Under the pieces are notes generated by a model. The model saw nothing but the letters and a program-made list of their open reading frames with translations. It had not been told where the DNA came from and did no database searches. The position numbers and the translations under genes were made by a program. From Limivivens sp034101475 (GTDB lineage: Bacteria > Bacillota > Clostridia > Lachnospirales > Lachnospiraceae), in assembly GCA_034101475.1 (NCBI GenBank), contig JAXEJQ010000060.1:1-16476 (forward strand): 16,476 bases of DNA, written 5' to 3'. Shown one piece after another: positions 7,602-14,804 of the stretch (within the stretch, counting starts at the first letter, position 1; each line of letters starts with the position of its first letter).

Positions 7602-8945
7602 ATGAAAAAAGAATGAAAACACTCACCGCAGCAGTGGCTGCAGCACTGACCTTCGGACTTGTGCTCTGTCCGATGAGCCGCTTTACTGGATCAATGATGA
7701 CGGAGAGGAAGTTCCCATGCTGGCTACGGAATATTCCGTAAACGAGGATGGACTGACCTGGACCTTCAAGCTCCGGGAGGGAGTGACCTTCCAGAACGGC
7801 GATCCCCTGAAGGCCAGCGATGTGAAATATTCCTATGAGAGATGCTTTGACAATGCTTATATGCAGGAAAAAACAGAAGCCATTGAATCTGTGGAGGTTG
7901 TGGATGAAAATACCGTTGCCCTGCATTTGAAGAGCGCTTTCGCTCCGCTGCTGGAAAAGGTGGCCTCCATCGGAATCGCCAGCGAAGCCTTTGTGGAAGA
8001 AAATAAGAATGAAGAAGGGATGCTGGGTACCCTGGCATGCGGAACCGGGGCCTATATGGTAAAAGAAGTGATTCCGGATGTCAGTGTGACACTGGAAGCC
8101 TATCCGGGATATTGGGGTGGAGAACCTTTTATTAAAACAGTTACCCTTGAGCTGATTACAGATGATTCCACTGCGATTGCTGCTTTCGAAGCCGGAGAAT
8201 TCGATGCTATGACGGTTCCCACTTCCTACCGGGAAGAGATCGAGTCCAGTGATGAATTCAATACCGCTGCCCTGGCTGCCAACCATGTGGTATATCTGGT
8301 TTTCAACACCGCGGTTGCGCCCTTTGACAGCAAAGAAGTGCGTCAGGCCATCGCCTATGCAGTAAACCGTCAGGATATCATTGACATTGCGGCTGACGGC
8401 TATGCGTCACCGGCTACGACCATTGCCACCCCGTATATGTTTGGCTACACCGAAGACCATGCTGTCTATGATTATGATGTGGAGAAGGCAAAGGAGCTTC
8501 TGACTGCAGCGGGCTATCCGGACGGACTGGATATCGGAAGCATCAAGACGCTGGGCGGAACCTATTTTGAAAAGGTTGTTCAGGTTGTACAGGCAGAGCT
8601 TATGGACATCGGCATCACCAGCATCATTGAGAGCATGGATGGAAACAGCCTGGTAACCGACTGCATCACCGGTAATTTCGGTCTTGCTGATATGGGACAG
8701 AGCATGAGCCTGGATTATGACTATATGAAAACCTATTACTGTGAAGCTTATATTGACGGTCTGAATATGGCCCGCTTTACGGATCCGGAGATTGAGGCAC
8801 TGTTTGCGGAAGCTGCTTCCACCACAGACAAGGATGCGCTTACGTGCCTCTTTACAACCTGGAAAACTTCTATGCATGGAACAAGGATTTGAACTATACG
8901 CCGGCTGTAAATGGTGTTTTGTACAAAGATTTCAGCTGGAACTAA
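7602..8945 (+). pseudogene. oppA: Oligopeptide ABC transporter substrate-binding protein (SBP family 5), multiply disrupted
   Basis: This would be the extracellular lipid-anchored receptor that feeds peptides to OppBC. AGGAGG at 7590-7595 precedes ATG 7602. As written the frame stops after four codons (ATG AAA AAA GAA TGA). One more A in the run 7605-7610 gives MKKRMKTLTAAVAAALTFGLVLC, a signal peptide. At about 7667-7672 the sequence jumps directly to DEPLYWINDDGEEVPMLATEYSVNED; the usual 60 or so residues after the lipobox are missing. The large middle part (7672-8840, about 390 residues) is typical SBP5 (GLTWTFKLREGVTFQNGDPL, YSYERCFDNAY, RQAIAYAVNRQDI). At about 8838-8841 a second gap of roughly 15-18 residues shifts the frame to YVPLYNLENFYAWNKDLN, ending in FSWN and TAA at 8943. 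Taken as it stands, no functional protein is made. Confidence 0.88.
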
Positions 8946-8951
8946 ACGGAA

Positions 8952-8971
8952 ATGTCTGTTGATGCAGACAT
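8952..8971. repeat. Small inverted repeat after the binding-protein gene
   Basis: ATGTCTG (8952-8958) and CAGACAT (8965-8971) form a 7-bp stem with a 6-nt loop in the 74-nt gap before the next gene. There is no T run, so it is not a standard terminator; an mRNA-stabilising hairpin between oppA and the hydrolase is possible. Confidence 0.4.
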
Positions 8972-9019
8972 CACCAATAATAAATCGGATGCAGTTTTGT
9001 TTTTGGGAGGTTATCGACA

Positions 9020-10486
9020 ATGCTGGTCAATATGAAAAAATTGCAGGAAAAGGCGGAACGGCTGCTGGACGAGATGCAGGTACCTTCTGTCAGCATTACC
9101 TGCTGGCAGGATGGGGTTTCTGAGACAGTGACTGCCGGCTGCAAAGATCTGGAAAATCAGATTCCGGCGGATGAGGATACGCTTTATTCCATCGGTTCCT
9201 GTACCAAATCCTTTACCGCCGCGGCCATTGCCGTTCTCTGTGACAGAGGACTGCTGTCCCTGGAGGATCCGGTACGCAAATATGTTCCGGAATTCGGTAT
9301 GTATGATCCCTATGTGTCGGAGCATCTCACGATCCGCGATATGCTCTGTCACCGCTGCGGGCTTCCGCGCCATGAACTGGCCTGGTATTCCCGCCTTTCC
9401 GAATACTCCGAGGAGCAGATGCTGGATATGCTTCGGTTCCTGAAACCGAATGTACCTTTCCGGTATAAGATGCAGTATCAGAATGTGATGTTTACCCTGG
9501 CCGGTATCGTGATCAGCCGGGTAAGCGGCACCACCTGGAAAGATTTTGTACAGAAAAATCTGATTGAGCCCCTGGGAATGGGCGCCGTATCTTACGATGC
9601 GGCAGAGCTGGAAACCTTTGAGGGCCGTGCCACAGGTTATCGCTATTTTGACGGTGAGCAGCCCGGCAACCGGCAGGTTCCCTATTGTCCGCTTTATACC
9701 ATGTGTCCGGCCGGCTCCATGAGCATGACCAGTGCCCAGCTTGCCATGTGGGATGCCATGTTCCTGAACGGCGGAAAGGCGGCAGACGGAACCCAGGTGA
9801 TTTCCGGTGAAATGTGTAAAGAAATGACATCTCCGCAGATGCTGATTTCAGACCCGATTATCAAACCCCTTCAGGGCTATCAGGACATGTGCTCTTACGG
9901 CCTGGGATTCTTTATTGAATCCTACCGGGGTACCAAAATTTTGCATCATGGCGGACACATTGACGGCTTTCTGGCGGATCAGTGCTTTGTTCCGGAGAAG
10001 AATTTCGCCTGTGTTGTCCTGACCAATTCGGAGAACAGCTATATCACAAGGGCTCTTCGTTACTCGATTCTCGATGAGGCCCTGGGGCTGGAGCCTGTGG
10101 ACTGGGCATCCAGGTTCCGGGCTTACAAGGCGGAGACGGAAAGTCAGCAGCAGGCAGAGGCCACGGACAGAAAAGAAGCTCTGGCGCTGTCTGCAGCCTA
10201 TCCGTGCCCGGTGAGCCTTTCGGAAATTGCCGGAACCTATCGGGACAATGGTTACGGAACCATTGTTGTCGCAGAGGAAGAGGGCGGTCTGAGCGTACAG
10301 CTTGGCACTCTGACGCTCCATGGCTTCCACTATCGCAGCCAGTATTTTATCTTCACGGAGGAGCATGTGCTGCCGGGCGTTGAGCTGGAAGCGGAAGCAG
10401 AGTATGACAAAGATGGAAAGGTGACCGCGTTTCTGATGAGACTGGAGTTTACTTCAGAAGAAAAGATCCGGTTTGTCCGAAAATGA
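9020..10486 (+). CDS. Serine hydrolase, class C beta-lactamase fold (CubicO/D-aminopeptidase-like) with C-terminal beta-barrel domain
   Basis: This 488-residue protein has the penicillin-binding/beta-lactamase catalytic set: S60-x-x-K63 (SCTK), Y153-x-N155 (YQN) and a third motif HHGG (309-312) in place of KTG. There is no signal peptide, so it is probably cytoplasmic. Residues from about 395 on (SLSEIAGTYRDNGYG...) resemble the lipocalin-like C-terminal domain seen in Pab87-type enzymes, which act on peptides with D-amino acids. The family also holds esterases, so peptide hydrolysis is an inference from the neighbours. GGGAGG lies 9 nt before the ATG; the next Met (9032) is too far from it. 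It is 74 nt after the binding-protein gene in the same direction and may share its transcript. A terminator follows at 10540. Confidence 0.85.
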   Translation: MLVNMKKLQEKAERLLDEMQVPSVSITCWQDGVSETVTAGCKDLENQIPADEDTLYSIGSCTKSFTAAAIAVLCDRGLLSLEDPVRKYVPEFGMYDPYVSEHLTIRDMLCHRCGLPRHELAWYSRLSEYSEEQMLDMLRFLKPNVPFRYKMQYQNVMFTLAGIVISRVSGTTWKDFVQKNLIEPLGMGAVSYDAAELETFEGRATGYRYFDGEQPGNRQVPYCPLYTMCPAGSMSMTSAQLAMWDAMFLNGGKAADGTQVISGEMCKEMTSPQMLISDPIIKPLQGYQDMCSYGLGFFIESYRGTKILHHGGHIDGFLADQCFVPEKNFACVVLTNSENSYITRALRYSILDEALGLEPVDWASRFRAYKAETESQQQAEATDRKEALALSAAYPCPVSLSEIAGTYRDNGYGTIVVAEEEGGLSVQLGTLTLHGFHYRSQYFIFTEEHVLPGVELEAEAEYDKDGKVTAFLMRLEFTSEEKIRFVRK

Positions 10487-10529
10487 CAGAGGAATAAGAG
10501 GTTTGTCCGGAAATGGCAGCAAAATAAGA
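10470..10529 (+). repeat. Tandem 30-bp direct repeat across the hydrolase stop codon
   Basis: Two adjacent 30-nt units begin GGTTTGTCCG and end AATAAGA (10470-10499 and 10500-10529), with 5 differences. The first unit encodes the last residues (FVRK) and the TGA stop of the hydrolase. In the second the TGA has become TGG. A duplication of the gene end followed by drift explains this. Confidence 0.75.
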
Positions 10530-10539
10530 GTTTTTTGTG

Positions 10540-10578
10540 CAGCCGTCACTGCGTTGGGCAGTGGCGGCTGTTTCTTTT
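10540..10578 (+). terminator. Rho-independent terminator of the hydrolase gene
   Basis: CAGCCGTCACTGC (10540-10552) pairs with GCAGTGGCGGCTG (10558-10570) over 13 positions with one G-U, around a GTTGG loop. TTTCTTTT follows. It ends the plus-strand unit running from the binding protein through the hydrolase. Confidence 0.88.
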
Positions 10579-10692
10579 CCTCTGCCATGGAAGCGCGCTT
10601 TACAAAGCGCCGGCAGGATGTTAAGATGAACCCGGCGAACAGGAAGACTGAAAAAGGCTCCGTATTTTGTCGTTGTGGCGCATCCGCCGGAT

Positions 10693-10750
10693 AAAATTTC
10701 AAAAACAGCCTTAAAAACGCAGTCATCTTACGTCTGTTTTATGAAATTTT
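10693..10750. repeat. Long inverted repeat, 16 bp with one bulge
   Basis: AAAATTTCAAAAACAG (10693-10708) pairs with CTGTTTT-A-TGAAATTTT (10734-10750), leaving one unpaired A. The 25-nt loop has no strong structure. There is no T tail in the right position for termination. It is probably part of a palindromic intergenic repeat. Confidence 0.65.
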
Positions 10751-10798
10751 GCCTGGCTATGAACCGTTACATGAGTTACCCGACAAATGAGCCTTCCG

Positions 10799-10881
10799 TC
10801 GATTTTTCCGTGCTCTGCGTCTTCGCTTCGCTGCGGTCGGTGCTTAACGCGTCCCACTGGGACGCAGCACCTCAAAATCGA
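10799..10881. repeat. Nested inverted repeat element
   Basis: The outer arms are TCGATTTT (10799-10806) and AAAATCGA (10874-10881). Inside, GGTGCT (10839-10844) pairs with AGCACC (10866-10871), and GCGTCC (10849-10854) with GGACGC (10860-10865) around CACTG. The style resembles repeats common between genes in Lachnospiraceae genomes, but that link is from memory and untested. Confidence 0.6.
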
Positions 10882-10988
10882 TGAAAACATTCGCAATTCG
10901 CTCATTTTTCTGCGAAAAATGGCTGCTTGCTCATGTCCATGAGGCCCTTGGCTCGTTATATAAAGTTTATCAGAAGGAGAAAACGATT

Positions 10989-11987
10989 ATGGAATTCAAA
11001 GGATTGGAGATTTACAACTGCAGAGAGCTTGTCCTGAATGAGGAAACCGGAGGATACCGGATCAGTCGTATTCCCATGTCTCTGGCGGAAAAGATGAAGG
11101 CAAATCCTTTTCTGGCTTCGGGGGTGGAACTGAGATTTGTTCCTCTGGAAAAAGAAATCCGGATTGTGCTGCGGGCCAGAGAGCGGGCGTCCCGGGTGGT
11201 GATTTTTTACGGCTCCATCCAGTCCGGCTGGCAGAATCTGTACAAAGAGGTGTACAGCACCCCAACGGAAATCGTGATTCCCCGGGCGGACAACCTGGAG
11301 AAACTGAAACTGGTTACCGAAAGGAACGGGTATCCATACTCAGAAGAAGTGGTGCGCGTGATCCTGCAGAATTCGGAATATGAGATTTTTGATATAAAAG
11401 GAAAATGCGTTCCGCCTTCCAGAGAACAGCTTCCCTCCAGAACCTATCTGGCCTATGGTTCTTCCATTACCCATGGGAGTCTTGCCATGGTTCAGGCCAA
11501 TACCTTTGTTTCGAGGATCGGGGAATATTTCAAAGCGGACCCGGTGAATTTCGGATTTGCCGGAAGCGCGCGGCTGGAAAAGGAAGTGGCGGATTATATT
11601 GCCCGTGAGTGCCGGTTTGATTTCGCAACTCTGGAAATGGGAATCAACATCCTGGATGTGGAGCCCGAAGAGTTCCGAAAACGGGTAACGTATTTTGCCT
11701 CTGCCATTGCAGGCGCGCATCCGGAGCAGAAGATTTTCTGTATTGATCTCTTTTATATGGAGCGGGATCTGCTGGAGCCGGAAAATGAAAACAGCAAACC
11801 CAACGTATTTCGCAGGATTGTCCGGGAAGTGGTTCAGGAACGGAATCTGCCGAATGTGATTTATATCAGAGGACTGGATATGATGAAGGATTCCGGCGGC
11901 CTTTCTCAGGATCTGGTGCATCCCAATGCCAGAGGCGTGGAGGAGATCGCCGGAAACCTGTGCCGGGTTATGGAGAATTATTTGTGA
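10989..11987 (+). CDS. SGNH/GDSL-type hydrolase (esterase-like) with N-terminal beta domain
   Basis: This 332-residue protein has an N-terminal part of about 150 residues rich in beta-strand patterns (EIRIVLRARERASRVVIFYG), then an SGNH hydrolase domain. Block I is YGSSIT with nucleophile S159. Block II is N187-x-G189-x-x-G192 (NFGFAG), block III is G218-I-N220, and block V is D308-L-V-H311 (DLVHPN). The full catalytic Ser-Asp-His set and oxyanion residues are therefore present. These enzymes remove acyl groups from sugars, lipids or thioesters; the substrate cannot be read here. No signal peptide is seen, so it should act in the cytoplasm. GAAGGAG lies about 8 nt before the ATG at 10989; the upstream ATG at 10881 is rejected. 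Confidence 0.85.
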   Translation: MEFKGLEIYNCRELVLNEETGGYRISRIPMSLAEKMKANPFLASGVELRFVPLEKEIRIVLRARERASRVVIFYGSIQSGWQNLYKEVYSTPTEIVIPRADNLEKLKLVTERNGYPYSEEVVRVILQNSEYEIFDIKGKCVPPSREQLPSRTYLAYGSSITHGSLAMVQANTFVSRIGEYFKADPVNFGFAGSARLEKEVADYIARECRFDFATLEMGINILDVEPEEFRKRVTYFASAIAGAHPEQKIFCIDLFYMERDLLEPENENSKPNVFRRIVREVVQERNLPNVIYIRGLDMMKDSGGLSQDLVHPNARGVEEIAGNLCRVMENYL

Positions 11988-12056
11988 TTCGCAGCTGCGG
12001 TAATGCAAAAGGATTCCAGCTCAGGATTACTGCCGGAAATTATCTGCAGATTTTGC

Positions 12057-12087
12057 TTGACTCTCACCCTGCGTAACGGTTTACCAT
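12057..12087 (+). promoter_or_regulatory. MerR-type promoter with 19-bp spacer
   Basis: TTGACT (12057-12062) and TACCAT (12082-12087) are separated by exactly 19 bp, the overlong spacing that MerR regulators correct by twisting DNA. The spacer contains an imperfect dyad, ACCCTGCGTAACGGT (12067-12081), as expected for a bound MerR dimer. It lies 20 nt before the MerR/TipAS gene, so that gene is probably autoregulated. Confidence 0.65.
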
Positions 12088-12107
12088 GGACTGGAAAGGA
12101 GGATCCT

Positions 12108-12947
12108 ATGAAAACAGTGAAAGAGGTGTCTCAGATCACCGGGGTGAGTATCCGGACACTGCGGTATTATGATGAGATCGGATTGTTAAAGCCTGCAAAG
12201 TGCACAGAAGCGGGGTATCGCCTTTATGACGACAAAGCGCTGGAGAGGCTGCAGGAAATTCTGTTTTACAGGGAACTGGAAATCCCGCTGGCAGAGATGA
12301 AACGAATTATGGAAAATCCGGGTTACAACAGAGAACAGGCATTATTGGCGCAGCGGGATCTGCTGGAGCGAAAAAGAAATCGCCTGGACGGGATCATTGC
12401 GCTGATCAACGATGTGATGAAGGGGGTCAATACCATGAGCTTTGAAGCATTTCATGACGATGATGTGAAGAAAATCCTGGAGCATTCCCTGGAGCTGCAG
12501 GATGAAGCTTCCAGAGAAGCTATTCTGAAAGAATTTGGAAGTATGGAGGCGTATGAGAGCTTCTGCGCGGAAAATCTGAAGGAGGAAAAGACAGCCAGCG
12601 AGCTGATCAGGATTTACGGAGGAAAAGAAAAAGCGGTGGAGGCAAGTCTGCAGGCAACGGGAGACCGGGAAGCGCAGCAGGAGCAGCAGGCAGAAAACGA
12701 CCGGATCTACCGGCAGTTTGCCCGGGCGATGGAGAAAGATGACCGGGAGCTGGCAAAGGATGCGGTAAAGAAGCTGGAAGAAAATTACAAAGCCATGTTT
12801 CGGTTGGAAAATGCCAGATATCTGCTTCTGCAGGTGGCCAGGGACTATCTGAATCATTCCATGCTGGAAGCCGTCACAGACAGCCAGTATGGATCCGGTG
12901 TTACAAGATATATTGGTCAGGCTATCGAAGACTACTACGGAGTATAA
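12108..12947 (+). CDS. MerR-family regulator with TipAS-type effector domain
   Basis: This complete protein has 279 residues. Residues 1-70 are a MerR winged helix-turn-helix (VKEVSQITGVSIRTLRYYDE, then GLLKPAKCTEAGYRLYDD). A coiled-coil dimer helix follows (about 75-108, EQALLAQRDLLERKRNRLDG). Residues from about 150 to 279 are an all-helical TipAS/antibiotic-recognition domain. In TipAL relatives this domain binds thiopeptides or other drugs and switches on the gene's own promoter. AAGGAGG 5 nt before the ATG fixes the start at 12108; the in-frame extension to 12003 would run through the promoter. Likely targets are itself and the genes behind it. Confidence 0.9.
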   Translation: MKTVKEVSQITGVSIRTLRYYDEIGLLKPAKCTEAGYRLYDDKALERLQEILFYRELEIPLAEMKRIMENPGYNREQALLAQRDLLERKRNRLDGIIALINDVMKGVNTMSFEAFHDDDVKKILEHSLELQDEASREAILKEFGSMEAYESFCAENLKEEKTASELIRIYGGKEKAVEASLQATGDREAQQEQQAENDRIYRQFARAMEKDDRELAKDAVKKLEENYKAMFRLENARYLLLQVARDYLNHSMLEAVTDSQYGSGVTRYIGQAIEDYYGV

Positions 12948-12961
12948 AAGCAGAAAGGAAA

Positions 12962-13099
12962 GGCATTTTCAAAAACCGTTTCTTACGATATAATAAAATC
13001 CAGGTAACTGTTCAGGCAGAAGCTGCCCGGATTGCCCTGGATTGTCTGAGAGAGTTTCTGAAACAGGAAGCACAGGATTGCGAAGCGGAAATGGAGTGA
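12962..13099 (+). pseudogene. Possible gene remnant between the MerR and GNAT genes
   Basis: The frame ending at TGA 13097-13099 reads FLRYNKIQVTVQAEAARIAL, then a helix-like DCLREFLKQEAQDCEAEME. It has a protein-like composition and ends 6 nt before the GNAT start, as operon genes do. It has no ATG, GTG or TTG start in frame: upstream it runs into the MerR tail. A GGAAAGG that could be a ribosome binding site stands at 12957-12963. This is what an internal deletion of a small gene would leave. The alternative is a chance open frame in a 5' leader, since a TATAAT lies at 12989. I do not recognise the protein. Confidence 0.3.
12966..12994 (+). promoter_or_regulatory. Candidate promoter for the GNAT-rhodanese unit
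   Basis: TATAAT (12989-12994) is perfect and TTTTCA (12966-12971) is a 4/6 match to TTGACA at 17 bp spacing. Transcription would begin near 13001-13004, at the GTAACTGTTCAG motif shared with the repeat element. Confidence 0.45.
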
Positions 13100-13105
13100 A
13101 GACCG

Positions 13106-13627
13106 ATGGAAATCAGGAAAGCGACCTTACGGGATCTGGATCGGGTGGCAGTATTGTATGATGAAGTGAATGAGTATCTGGAGAGCCATATGAATTATCC
13201 GGGCTGGAAAAAGGGAATTTATCCTGTCCGGGAGGATGCAGAACGCGGGCTGAAAGAGGGTGAGCTTTTCCTTGCAGAAGAAGGCGGCCAGATCGCAGGC
13301 TCGGTGATCCTCAGCCATCGGCCGGAAGCGGGCTATGCGCAGGCTGACTGGCATGTGGAGCTGGATGATGCGGATGTTTTTGTCGTATATACCCTTGCAG
13401 TGCATCCGCGTTTTCAGAATCAGGGGATTGGCAGAAAAATCATCGAATTTATCTTTGAGTATGCTGCTGAAAGGAATCAGAAGGCAGTGCGCCTGGATGT
13501 GTATGAAAAGAATATCCCGGCGATTCATCTCTATGAAAAAATGGGATTTCAGTATATTACTGCAGCAGATCTGGGATACGGCGCGTATGGACTGGATCGG
13601 TTTCTGCTGTATCAGCGCCTGTTGTAA
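13106..13627 (+). CDS. GNAT-family N-acetyltransferase
   Basis: This complete 173-residue single-domain enzyme is of the type that transfers an acetyl group from acetyl-CoA to an amine. The CoA-binding motif A is visible as VYTLAVHPRFQNQGIGRKII, with Q104-N-Q106-G-I-G109 as the pyrophosphate loop. Motif B follows as RLDVYEKNIPAIHLYEKMGF, where Y and the LYEKMGF segment are typical. The N-terminal MEIRKATLRDLDRVAVLYDE is the usual first strand and helix. The substrate (protein, peptide, antibiotic or metabolite) cannot be predicted. GGAG is 9-12 nt before the ATG. Confidence 0.9.
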   Translation: MEIRKATLRDLDRVAVLYDEVNEYLESHMNYPGWKKGIYPVREDAERGLKEGELFLAEEGGQIAGSVILSHRPEAGYAQADWHVELDDADVFVVYTLAVHPRFQNQGIGRKIIEFIFEYAAERNQKAVRLDVYEKNIPAIHLYEKMGFQYITAADLGYGAYGLDRFLLYQRLL

Positions 13628-13689
13628 TTGTCTGCAGGATGCGCCGGAGAAACTGAAGAGAGGTTCCGCGGGAGAAGGAGATTCTCATT

Positions 13690-14169
13690 GTGGCAGAGCG
13701 GACGCTGCAGAAGGAAAAGAAGGGAAAAAGAATGGAAAAAGTGAAAAGAAAAGATCAGAAAAAATGGCTCCTGATTCTCGTACTGCTTCTTGTGGCTGCG
13801 GCTGCCATCTGGAGGCTGGTCAGCGGCCCGGAAACGAAAGAAACGGAGGAAGCCTCGATGACATATCAGCAGATTACGGCGGAAGAAGCAAAGAAACGGA
13901 TGGAGCAGGAAGCCGATGCGTTGATTCTGGACGTCCGCACCCGGGAAGAGTTTGAAACGGGACATATCAAGGGTGCCGTCTGCCTTCCCAATGAGGAGAT
14001 TTCGGGAGAACCAGAAGAGCTGCCGGATAAAGGGCAGACAATTCTGGTGTACTGCCGAAGTGGAAACCGCAGCAAACAGGCGGCGCAGAAACTGGCTGAT
14101 CTGGGCTATCAGCAGGTGTATGAATTTGGCGGTATTCTGGACTGGCCTTATCAGGAGCTGGTGGAATAG
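13690..14169 (+). CDS. Membrane-anchored single-domain rhodanese (sulfurtransferase)
   Basis: The protein has 159 residues from a GTG start. A basic N-terminus (to residue 25) is followed by one hydrophobic helix (about 26-44, WLLILVLLLVAAAAIW). A rhodanese domain follows (about 59-158), with LILDVRTREEFETGHIKGAV and the active loop C122-R-S-G-N-R-S. The domain would face the cell exterior, where such proteins handle persulfide sulfur or redox tasks. The GTG at 13690 has GGAGAAGGAG 9 nt upstream; an ATG at 13732 (145 residues) has a weaker GAAGGG site and is the alternative. The helix may be a signal anchor or a cleaved signal. The gene follows the GNAT gene by 62 nt and overlaps the Nudix gene tail to tail. 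Confidence 0.85.
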   Translation: MAERTLQKEKKGKRMEKVKRKDQKKWLLILVLLLVAAAAIWRLVSGPETKETEEASMTYQQITAEEAKKRMEQEADALILDVRTREEFETGHIKGAVCLPNEEISGEPEELPDKGQTILVYCRSGNRSKQAAQKLADLGYQQVYEFGGILDWPYQELVE

Positions 14170-14765
14170 CGGACTTTCTCATTCAGCTTCCGGTAAATGT
14201 GTTCCTGAAACCATGGCTCGGAGGAAGCCCTGACTGCTTCCTCCGGGGTAAACCAGTCGACTCCGCTGTTTTCATCCGGTTTGGAAGTCAGATGTTCTGT
14301 TTCGGATGCTTCCAGAAGATACGTTACATTCAGGTGCAGGTGGGAAGATACATAGGCTCCCTTTTTCACATGACCGTCCACCGTCAGAACTTCAACGGAG
14401 AAAAGCTCCTCTGATACCGGGCGAACCTGATGAATACCGCTTTCTTCCTGTACTTCCCGTATGGCGACTGCCAGCAGATCCGTTTCCCCATCTGCATGGC
14501 CGCCCAGCCAGGACCAGGAATGGTAAATGTTATGGTAGGCCATCAGAACTTTACTTCGGTCCGGATTTACTACCCAGGCAGAAGCGGTCATGTGTGCCAG
14601 ACGGTTTTCTCTTGTGAAAAGATTCTTCTGCTCCTGCAGACACTGGAGAATCAGAAGCCGATCCTTTTCTTCCTGTTCATTCCAGGGTTGATAGCTCTCC
14701 AGCTGCTGCCGGAGCTCCCTGGATTTTTTATTTTCCCGTTCAATGATTCTGGTTTCTTCTAACAT
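14151..14765 (-). CDS. Nudix hydrolase
   Basis: This complete 204-residue protein has an N-terminal helical extension of about 55 residues (charged, coiled-coil-like ENKKSRELRQQLESY) before the Nudix fold. The Nudix box is GGHADGETDLLAVAIREVQEESG (residues 88-110; read here as GGHADGE, then REVQEESG). Compared with MutT it has one residue fewer before the first Glu and one more after it, a variant that recurs in Firmicutes Nudix proteins. The metal-binding REVQEE core is intact. Such enzymes cleave nucleoside diphosphate-linked compounds; the substrate is unknown. AAGGAAA lies before the ATG. Its last 19 nt overlap the rhodanese gene on the opposite strand. Confidence 0.88.
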   Translation of the reverse strand: MLEETRIIERENKKSRELRQQLESYQPWNEQEEKDRLLILQCLQEQKNLFTRENRLAHMTASAWVVNPDRSKVLMAYHNIYHSWSWLGGHADGETDLLAVAIREVQEESGIHQVRPVSEELFSVEVLTVDGHVKKGAYVSSHLHLNVTYLLEASETEHLTSKPDENSGVDWFTPEEAVRASSEPWFQEHIYRKLNEKVRYSTSS

Positions 14766-14791
14766 ATAGTTTCCTTTCTTTTCGTCCCTTT

Positions 14792-14797
14792 TATAAT
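14792..14797 (+). promoter_or_regulatory. TATAAT box next to the repeat element
   Basis: A perfect TATAAT on the + strand lies 10 nt before AACTGTTCAG (14808), the same arrangement as at 7405 and 12989. No clear -35 hexamer is seen. On the other strand the same DNA lies 28 nt upstream of the Nudix start, so it could instead serve that gene. Confidence 0.3.
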
Positions 14798-14804
14798 GTT
14801 GGAG

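Larger units (their letters stand above)
10487..10988. other. Non-coding, hairpin-rich intergenic region
   Basis: No credible gene is present in these 500 nt. It contains the second unit of the tandem repeat, a terminator (10540-10578) and then a chain of inverted repeats: 10595-10610, 10693-10750, 10799-10881, 10903-10921 and 10930-10943. An ATG at 10881 opens in frame with the SGNH gene, but its first 36 codons run through these palindromes and lack a ribosome binding site. Confidence 0.7.

Noticed and set aside
10881..10988. N-terminal extension of the SGNH hydrolase
   Set aside because: It passes through palindromic DNA, has no ribosome binding site, and a strong site precedes the ATG at 10989.
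12003..12107. N-terminal extension of the MerR protein
   Set aside because: It would translate the promoter itself, and MKTVKEVSQITG at 12108 is the family start.
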